Below are positions 6,401 to 10,619 of a stretch of 10,619 nucleotides of DNA, piece after piece (positions within the stretch are counted from its first letter, which is position 1; the number at the start of each line of letters is the position of its first letter). The stretch comes from Gammaproteobacteria bacterium (GTDB lineage: Bacteria > Pseudomonadota > Gammaproteobacteria > BMS3Bbin11), in the NCBI GenBank assembly GCA_030636465.1, contig DAOVWW010000020.1, positions 1 to 10,619 on the forward strand, in the 5' to 3' direction. The translations under genes were made by a program, and so were the position numbers. The notes under the pieces are model-generated. The model saw only the letters and a list, made by a program, of their open reading frames with translations. It was not told the DNA's origin and ran no database searches.

Positions 6401-7234
6401 ATGACTATAGACCTGTCGTTCAACTGTCAGCAAGAAACCACACAGGAAGACGAAGGCAAGAGCCTTCCTTTCTGCATGAGAAAGAAGAAAATTTTCAGTT
6501 CCTATATTGCTTTACTAATCGCCTTACCACTTATTAGTCTGTTTTTCCTGTACTTGGAACACATCACACATATTGTTTTTCTGGAACACGTTGCAGCAAT
6601 TCCGCTTGAAATCATGTTCGGTGCCATCATCGTAGAACGTTTTTTAGCGAGTCGAGAAAAAAAAGGCCGCCTACGCCAACTGATGCACATGAAAAGTCAC
6701 ATTTTTCGTTCACATATGCGAGATATATTTATCAGCAATTTCAATGCACTGCAGTCCCCACAGATAACTTTTAGCCAGCTAGCCACTGCTGAACTACCTG
6801 AGTTGTACAAATTGCGCAAAGACCTTGATGTACTCACCTATCGCTCGGTCGAAGAACTTGAAACTATTGCCTTGTCCTACATTGAGGCCAGCGGTGTATT
6901 TGTGACGTTCATGGAATGGGCTATGCAACATGACTTTGAGGGAATTCTTGAAGACATGGTCTTCGTCCTGCACTTTATTCAGGACGTCCGCATGTATAAA
7001 GAAATCTACCCCGACAAGCTATTCGTTGAATTTGCGATGAGCACACCACAGGGGCGTGAAAAATTGCGCAAGATGCTGTCTGATGCTATCACCAAATTCC
7101 TCGACTATGCCATAGAACTGAAGACTGAGCGTCCCAGAGTATATGAAGAACTGATCGGCGAATACCTGATTGCCTCGGAGCAAAAAAAGTTCATTGGTGA
7201 AGTTCCAGATGAAATGATCATGCAGACAGCCTAG
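6401..7234 (+). CDS. Membrane-anchored protein of unknown function (two N-terminal helices, large helical cytoplasmic domain)
   Basis: The 277-residue protein has a polar N-terminus of about 27 residues, then a basic RKKK cluster, a first membrane helix at about 32-50, a short linker (YLEHITH) and a second helix or re-entrant segment at about 57-79 (VFLEHVAAIPLEIMFGAIIV). The rest (about 80-277) is soluble, charged and almost entirely alpha-helical by composition. It includes REKKGRLRQLMHMKSHIFRSHMRDIF just after the membrane. No catalytic motif, nucleotide loop or metal site is evident. Basic residues before helix 1 and after helix 2 put both termini in the cytoplasm. A clear ribosome site (AAAGGA, 7 bases upstream) supports the ATG. 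The gene stands alone and converges, at a distance, with the vWA motor operon. It might be a membrane scaffold or sensor; I do not recognise the family. Confidence 0.85.
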   Translation: MTIDLSFNCQQETTQEDEGKSLPFCMRKKKIFSSYIALLIALPLISLFFLYLEHITHIVFLEHVAAIPLEIMFGAIIVERFLASREKKGRLRQLMHMKSHIFRSHMRDIFISNFNALQSPQITFSQLATAELPELYKLRKDLDVLTYRSVEELETIALSYIEASGVFVTFMEWAMQHDFEGILEDMVFVLHFIQDVRMYKEIYPDKLFVEFAMSTPQGREKLRKMLSDAITKFLDYAIELKTERPRVYEELIGEYLIASEQKKFIGEVPDEMIMQTA

Positions 7235-7715
7235 ATTTGATGCGATGGAACTCTGGATAGCAGACGCTACTCCGGTTAGAAACATGAAGCTGAGAAGGCG
7301 CCCGAATAACGTGGACTCGACTACAAGCAGCTAATTACTGAAATTATCCTGAAAATACCGGAACATTGATGACTTTCAGCATCCCACATTGATGGCTGCT
7401 ATGGGCCCAGGCCGTGTGAAAACTCAATTAAATATTACATGATTGGGCTGGAGCAACACTTCAAGCCGTAAAGAGTGCCAGCAATAGATTAGTCATCCCA
7501 CATATGCACTGATATGAAGGCATGTAGGCATTAATTCTCCACCGTAAATACAAACCCTGGGGTTTTTACACAGTCTGGGTCGACAAGAGACTATTTCCCT
7601 TGATTTGAGAATTCTATAGCTCTCCCTGAAGTCATAGCTTTTGCCTACAATAACTCGAGAACAATCAAAGCTAAATTCACCTACAGCCATCTTCTTCCAG
7701 AAGTTTTTAGCTTTT
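7235..7715. other. Intergenic stretch between convergent genes, no supported gene
   Basis: These 481 bases lie between the convergent stops at 7234 and 7716. A 65-codon minus-strand frame (7493-7690) starts 25 bases after the stop of the second vWA gene. Its GGAAG is only 3 bases from the ATG, and its residue composition (scattered Cys, Arg, Pro) does not look like a conserved protein. Short plus-strand frames near 7375-7470 read plausibly but lack starts, so a decayed gene fragment is possible. No rho-independent terminator was found for either flanking gene. Confidence 0.45.
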
Positions 7716-8720
7716 CTACGGCCGAATACTATTCAGGCCCACAAAAGTCCCGTCATTGCTTTCTGCCAGCTTACGCATTAAGGCGGCAAAGCGTATCACG
7801 TTGTTACCCATGCCACCGACACTGAACAACACTGGAAAGCCAATAGCATGGATACGCACCCGGTGCTTACCACTGCTATCAGCCCGGTTAAGACGGGCGA
7901 CAGTATTAACTACATTCTCAATAGAACCCGATGAAAAATCATCGCCAAAAATGTACAGGCTGATGCGTTTGTCTTTTGCATAGAAACGCCTGATTGCTGC
8001 CTCAATACCTTCTACAGGACTGGAGTTGGAGAAGGGAGTCCAACTGCTCATGCGCTGATTGATGGACCTGCGCCGCGACGGCGTATCGGGAATCCATTTA
8101 CCACTGTAAGTCTGAAACATGTACTCACCCATATCATTCATGACCTGTATCCCTTTAACCTTTGGATAAACATTGAGTACTTCCTTTATTTTTTGTCGTA
8201 CCAGCGTCCAGGCAAACTGGTTCATTGAGCCTGACGTATCGATGATAAAAATGATGTATTCGCTATCGACAGGCACACCACCAATTCGACTGTTAGAAAT
8301 TTTAGTCGTGCTGGAAAGCAGCCTGCGCATTTCATCAGTAAGGCTCTGCTGTGCACTCTGTAATTGCCCTTTAATGATCGCCTGCGTATCACGCTCACTT
8401 TGTGCTCGGGCATATTGCCCCTTTATGCTGGATAAGCCGCCCTTTAAACGTGCCAGCTTTTCTTTTCTGATTGACAACTGCTGCTGTTTCTCAGTCAGGT
8501 CACGGTTCAACACTGTGGTCTCACCACGTATTACATACAGTTCTTCTTCGAGTTTCTGCACCTGGCCGGACAAGTCTACAGTTAGGCGTTCGATCACGCG
8601 AGGCTCAGCAGTTTTCACAATCACCAATAACAGGACAATGGCACCAAAGCCACATGATATGACATCGAGAAAGGACAGGTTAAAGATATCAATCTCTCGC
8701 CGACGACGTGCCCTGCTCAT
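7716..8720 (-). CDS. Membrane-anchored vWA-domain protein with an ExbD/TolR-like N-terminal helix (second paralog)
   Basis: The 334-residue protein starts with a basic cytoplasmic tail (MSRARRRR), followed by one membrane helix with LSFLDVISCGFGAIVLLLVI (15-34). D19 sits at the cytoplasmic entrance, as the proton-carrying Asp does in ExbD, TolR and MotB. Residues 42-135 form a charged, heptad-like coiled coil. The vWA domain runs from about 153 to 330. Its metal-binding (MIDAS) residues are present: DTSGS (161-165), T228 in SWTPFS, and the acidic pair in IFGDDF (260-261). Helix orientation puts the vWA domain in the periplasm. There is no signal peptidase site and no OmpA-like peptidoglycan-binding domain. 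The ATG overlaps the stop of the upstream paralog (ATGA, 8717-8720), indicating translational coupling and stoichiometric production. Likely role: the B-type subunit of an ion-driven complex with the MotA/TolQ/ExbB-like protein upstream. Confidence 0.9.
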   Translation of the reverse strand: MSRARRRREIDIFNLSFLDVISCGFGAIVLLLVIVKTAEPRVIERLTVDLSGQVQKLEEELYVIRGETTVLNRDLTEKQQQLSIRKEKLARLKGGLSSIKGQYARAQSERDTQAIIKGQLQSAQQSLTDEMRRLLSSTTKISNSRIGGVPVDSEYIIFIIDTSGSMNQFAWTLVRQKIKEVLNVYPKVKGIQVMNDMGEYMFQTYSGKWIPDTPSRRRSINQRMSSWTPFSNSSPVEGIEAAIRRFYAKDKRISLYIFGDDFSSGSIENVVNTVARLNRADSSGKHRVRIHAIGFPVLFSVGGMGNNVIRFAALMRKLAESNDGTFVGLNSIRP

Positions 8721-9808
8721 GGCCAGTCTCTTGCGGGTGTTAGAAAGGAACCATGGGTATCCACTGCAAGTTTCCAGAAGGCCGCTGCCGCATAGGCATC
8801 GCCTTCCATCGGCAGCAGGATAATGTTGACCGGGATGCCCGATGGCAAGTTATTTATTGCTTTGCTGAAATGAATTAGTCGTCGCTCACTGCTTACTTTT
8901 GAACGAGTTGGTTTTTTACGACCCTGGGTCGGTAAACCATCGGTGATAAGCAGGATGTTATCCGGTTTGGGCTTCAATAAAGAGGCTGTATTCAATGCAT
9001 GATAGAGACTGGTTCCTCCTTGTGGCACGGCCTGATGCAATCCTTTAATAACACCTGCCACGTCCTCTGGGCGATTTGCCGATAGCCAGCTGCCCTGACT
9101 TGCTGGCAACGCTGAATGCGATTCTGTATTAAAAAGATAAAGCTGGAATTTTGATTTTTCTGGAAGGTTGCTGATCAGCCACTCTGCTGTGCCCTTTGCC
9201 CTACGCCACTTTTCAGTAGCCCGTTTGCGGTCATCATGCATATTTCTCAAGCGAATGATATTGACAAGAGTCTCATCAAGCATGCTGGCAGAGGCATCAA
9301 TCAGGATAAGGACACGCTTGCCACTTAGCTTCAGACCGGTGAGATACTGCCTGTTTCCATCGCCGGAAAACTTGTGTATCTTGCTACCCTGCTTCGCCAT
9401 AGCCTTCTGTTCAGCAGACAGTTCGCGGCTCCGTTTATCCAGCCCTTGAAGATCAGATTTGAGTTTGTTGACATGCTCAATACTTGCTGTGGTTTCTCTG
9501 TTCAAGTCCGTTAGACCGGCTTCAATCTCCAGCATGCTTTGCTGTACGCGCCTTGCCTCGCCCTGCATCGATACGATTTCTTTTTCTGTCGCCTCGAGGC
9601 TATTACGAGCCTCAACCAGATTCTCTGCACCAACAATGACTTCACTTTCAATCCGCACAACTTCTGAACGCAAGTCAGCAAAAACTTCATTGCGCGCCTC
9701 TACCGTGGTGCGATTCATAATCAATACCAGCAGCACCACCGCACCAAATCCACAGAACATAATGTCGAGGAATGAAAGGGAGAAGGGAGATATGGGACGG
9801 CGTTTCAT
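8717..9808 (-). CDS. Membrane-anchored vWA-domain protein with an ExbD/TolR-like N-terminal helix (first paralog)
   Basis: The 363-residue protein has a basic N-terminus (MKRRPIS), one membrane helix LSFLDIMFCGFGAVVLLVLI (11-30) with D15 at its inner end, then a long coiled coil at about 38-145, rich in Glu, Arg, Leu and Ala. The vWA domain runs from about 163 to 358. Its MIDAS is complete: DASAS (171-175), T266 in QGGTSLYHAL, and D290 in LLITDGLP. The helix is identical at 14 of 20 positions to that of the next gene, while the vWA domains have diverged strongly, so the two arose by duplication and kept the membrane part. The vWA domain should face the periplasm. The ribosome site is poor: the 54-base gap from the upstream channel gene holds repeats, not a Shine-Dalgarno. 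It overlaps the next gene by 4 bases. The substrate is unknown. Confidence 0.9.
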   Translation of the reverse strand: MKRRPISPFSLSFLDIMFCGFGAVVLLVLIMNRTTVEARNEVFADLRSEVVRIESEVIVGAENLVEARNSLEATEKEIVSMQGEARRVQQSMLEIEAGLTDLNRETTASIEHVNKLKSDLQGLDKRSRELSAEQKAMAKQGSKIHKFSGDGNRQYLTGLKLSGKRVLILIDASASMLDETLVNIIRLRNMHDDRKRATEKWRRAKGTAEWLISNLPEKSKFQLYLFNTESHSALPASQGSWLSANRPEDVAGVIKGLHQAVPQGGTSLYHALNTASLLKPKPDNILLITDGLPTQGRKKPTRSKVSSERRLIHFSKAINNLPSGIPVNIILLPMEGDAYAAAAFWKLAVDTHGSFLTPARDWP

Positions 9809-9816
9809 AACAGAAC

Positions 9817-9858
9817 GTTTTACGTATTAAGTGTTAGGTTTTACGTAAATCGTAAAAC
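9817..9858. repeat. Direct repeat GTTTTACGTA (21-base period) plus 8-bp hairpin in the operon gap
   Basis: GTTTTACGTA occurs at 9817-9826 and again at 9838-9847. The second copy pairs with CGTAAAAC (9851-9858) across a five-base loop (TAAAT), giving a perfect 8-bp stem at 9838-9858. Read on the minus strand, the stretch 9845-9817 also breaks into heptamers ending in AC (GTAAAAC, CTAACAC, TTAATAC, GTAAAAC), a decayed 7-base repeat. It fills most of the 54-base gap between the channel gene and the first vWA gene. Confidence 0.8.
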
Positions 9859-9862
9859 ATCT

Positions 9863-10619
9863 TTAAGACCTCAACTTCCGTACCAACCAGTGGTCAACAT
9901 AACGTTCACTGTCCAGTACCAGGCGTTCCTGCAGCAGTTGTAATTGATATATAAAGAACATCAGGATAATGCTGATGACCAGTGCGACGAAAGTCGAGTT
10001 AAAGGCCACGCCGAGGTTTTCTGTCACCCCGGTGATATCGCCTTCAACAGCACGGTGCGCCTGCCCTAGCGCATCACCAATCCCACGAACAGTGCCTATG
10101 AAGCCAACTGAAGGAATCGCCCAGGCGATGTATCGAATAATGGATAATTCTGATTCCAGCCGTTCACCCTCTGCGTCACAGACATCCTGTACCGCCGTCG
10201 ATACATCCTGTACATTGCGCGTTGCGCTAAAACGCTCAATACCTGTTAACAAAGCGCGCGGTAACAGGTACTGTTTTTCCATCGATGGCAAAGCATGTAC
10301 GCGCTCTGCAAGTTCACGAGTATCTTCGGGCCCTATGGGTAAACTCTCTGGCAGCTGCAGCAGATCGCGCTGCAGTAATTGGTGCTGGCGCCAGGCCGCC
10401 TGCCCCTTGTAGCCGAGTATAGACAGTGCCAACAGCATCATGATGAAACAGGTTGCCTGTTCGTAATCTTTTATCACAACAAAAAATGAATCCTGCGTAA
10501 TATAGGCCGGATCCGCAGCAAGTCTGGTGGCTTCCTGCTGCTGATGAAGAGTTGCTGATGGACGAACCAGTGTGACATAAATCGCGTGTACGATAATGAA
10601 AGAAATCAATAATGCAAAA
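9863..10619 (-). CDS. MotA/TolQ/ExbB-family proton-channel subunit (N-terminus cut by the window)
   Basis: The frame is open to the right edge with no stop. Residues before 10607 continue a hydrophobic helix (FALLISFIIVHAIY), so the real start lies outside; the TTG at 10607-10609 is not a credible start. About 251 residues are visible, with four hydrophobic segments at roughly 1-18, 54-70, 162-184 and 200-226. Segment 3 has AIPSVGFIGTVRGIGDAL and segment 4 GVAFNSTFVALVISI, matching the two pore helices of the ExbB/TolQ/MotA family, including the conserved pore threonines (E. coli ExbB T148 and T181; here about 176 and 209). The region between segments 2 and 3, about 90 residues, is the cytoplasmic part. 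Such proteins form pentamers around two B-subunit helices and use ion flow to turn or move them. Two single-helix vWA proteins follow 54 bases downstream, the expected partners. This is not a flagellar stator: no MotB-like protein is visible. Confidence 0.88.
   Translation of the reverse strand, partial: FALLISFIIVHAIYVTLVRPSATLHQQQEATRLAADPAYITQDSFFVVIKDYEQATCFIMMLLALSILGYKGQAAWRQHQLLQRDLLQLPESLPIGPEDTRELAERVHALPSMEKQYLLPRALLTGIERFSATRNVQDVSTAVQDVCDAEGERLESELSIIRYIAWAIPSVGFIGTVRGIGDALGQAHRAVEGDITGVTENLGVAFNSTFVALVISIILMFFIYQLQLLQERLVLDSERYVDHWLVRKLRS

Noticed and set aside
6080..7590. 12-base string GTCGACAAGAGA at 6080-6091 and 7579-7590 as a possible element boundary
   Set aside because: A few matching 12-mers are expected by chance in a 10-kb window and the flanks do not match.
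7493..7690. 65-codon minus-strand frame after the second vWA gene
   Set aside because: Ribosome site too close to the ATG and no protein-like pattern; kept only as a remark on the intergenic region.
8173..8823. 216-codon plus-strand open frame
   Set aside because: It lies antisense across the two vWA genes, which have intact catalytic-type motifs and coupling. Its translation is Ser/Arg/Cys-rich with no motif, typical of a shadow frame.
9969..10412. 147-codon plus-strand open frame
   Set aside because: Antisense to the channel gene, low-complexity Ser/Arg/Thr composition, no ribosome site.
10607..10609. TTG as the start of the channel gene
   Set aside because: The frame stays open and hydrophobic to the window edge; the TTG falls within the first membrane helix.
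7716..10619. Flagellar stator, Tol-Pal, TonB or Zorya defence system
   Set aside because: No OmpA-like domain, TolA/TolB/Pal, TonB, or ZorC/ZorD/ZorE-like gene is visible; both B-type proteins end in vWA domains instead.

Overview
The window looks like chromosomal DNA from a free-living, Gram-negative proteobacterium, most likely a gammaproteobacterium. The support is indirect: several proteins carry export signals (Sec signal peptides, a lipobox), there is a Pcm-type isoaspartyl methyltransferase, an exported rhodanese, and a MotA/TolQ/ExbB-type inner-membrane channel. No rRNA, tRNA, CRISPR array or intact insertion sequence was seen, and no taxon can be named from the sequence alone.

Left part (1-4809). 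The C-terminal codons of a plus-strand gene end at 57. It converges on a large minus-strand gene (152-2590) for a polytopic membrane protein with a spermidine-synthase-like methyltransferase fold inserted between two blocks of membrane helices. Two different heptanucleotide tandem repeats lie between the two stop codons. Next come a minus-strand protein-L-isoaspartate methyltransferase with a clear signal peptide (2781-3530), a divergent small lipoprotein-like gene (3680-4102), and a minus-strand exported rhodanese with two cysteine-pair motifs (4126-4809).

Middle part (4810-7715). This is gene-poor and looks accessory. An AT-rich sulfotransferase gene (5134-5790, minus) sits between non-coding stretches of about 320 and 610 bases. 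The second stretch contains a 73-base interrupted palindrome (6007-6079). A plus-strand gene of unknown function with two membrane helices follows (6401-7234), then about 480 bases with no gene I can support.

Right part (7716-10619). This is a tight minus-strand operon and the most interesting part of the window. It encodes a four-helix MotA/TolQ/ExbB-family channel subunit (cut by the window edge), followed by two paralogous proteins. Each paralog has a short basic N-terminus, one membrane helix with an Asp at its start (shared LSFLD...CGFGA...VLL motif), a periplasmic coiled coil, and a C-terminal von Willebrand factor A domain with an intact metal site. The layout matches the A5:B2 ion-driven motors (MotAB, ExbBD, TolQR, Zorya ZorAB), but with metal-binding vWA domains where MotB has its peptidoglycan-binding domain. 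I infer a proton- or sodium-driven machine that moves a pair of periplasmic vWA adhesion or recognition domains, possibly as a heterodimer. Its substrate and purpose cannot be read from the window.
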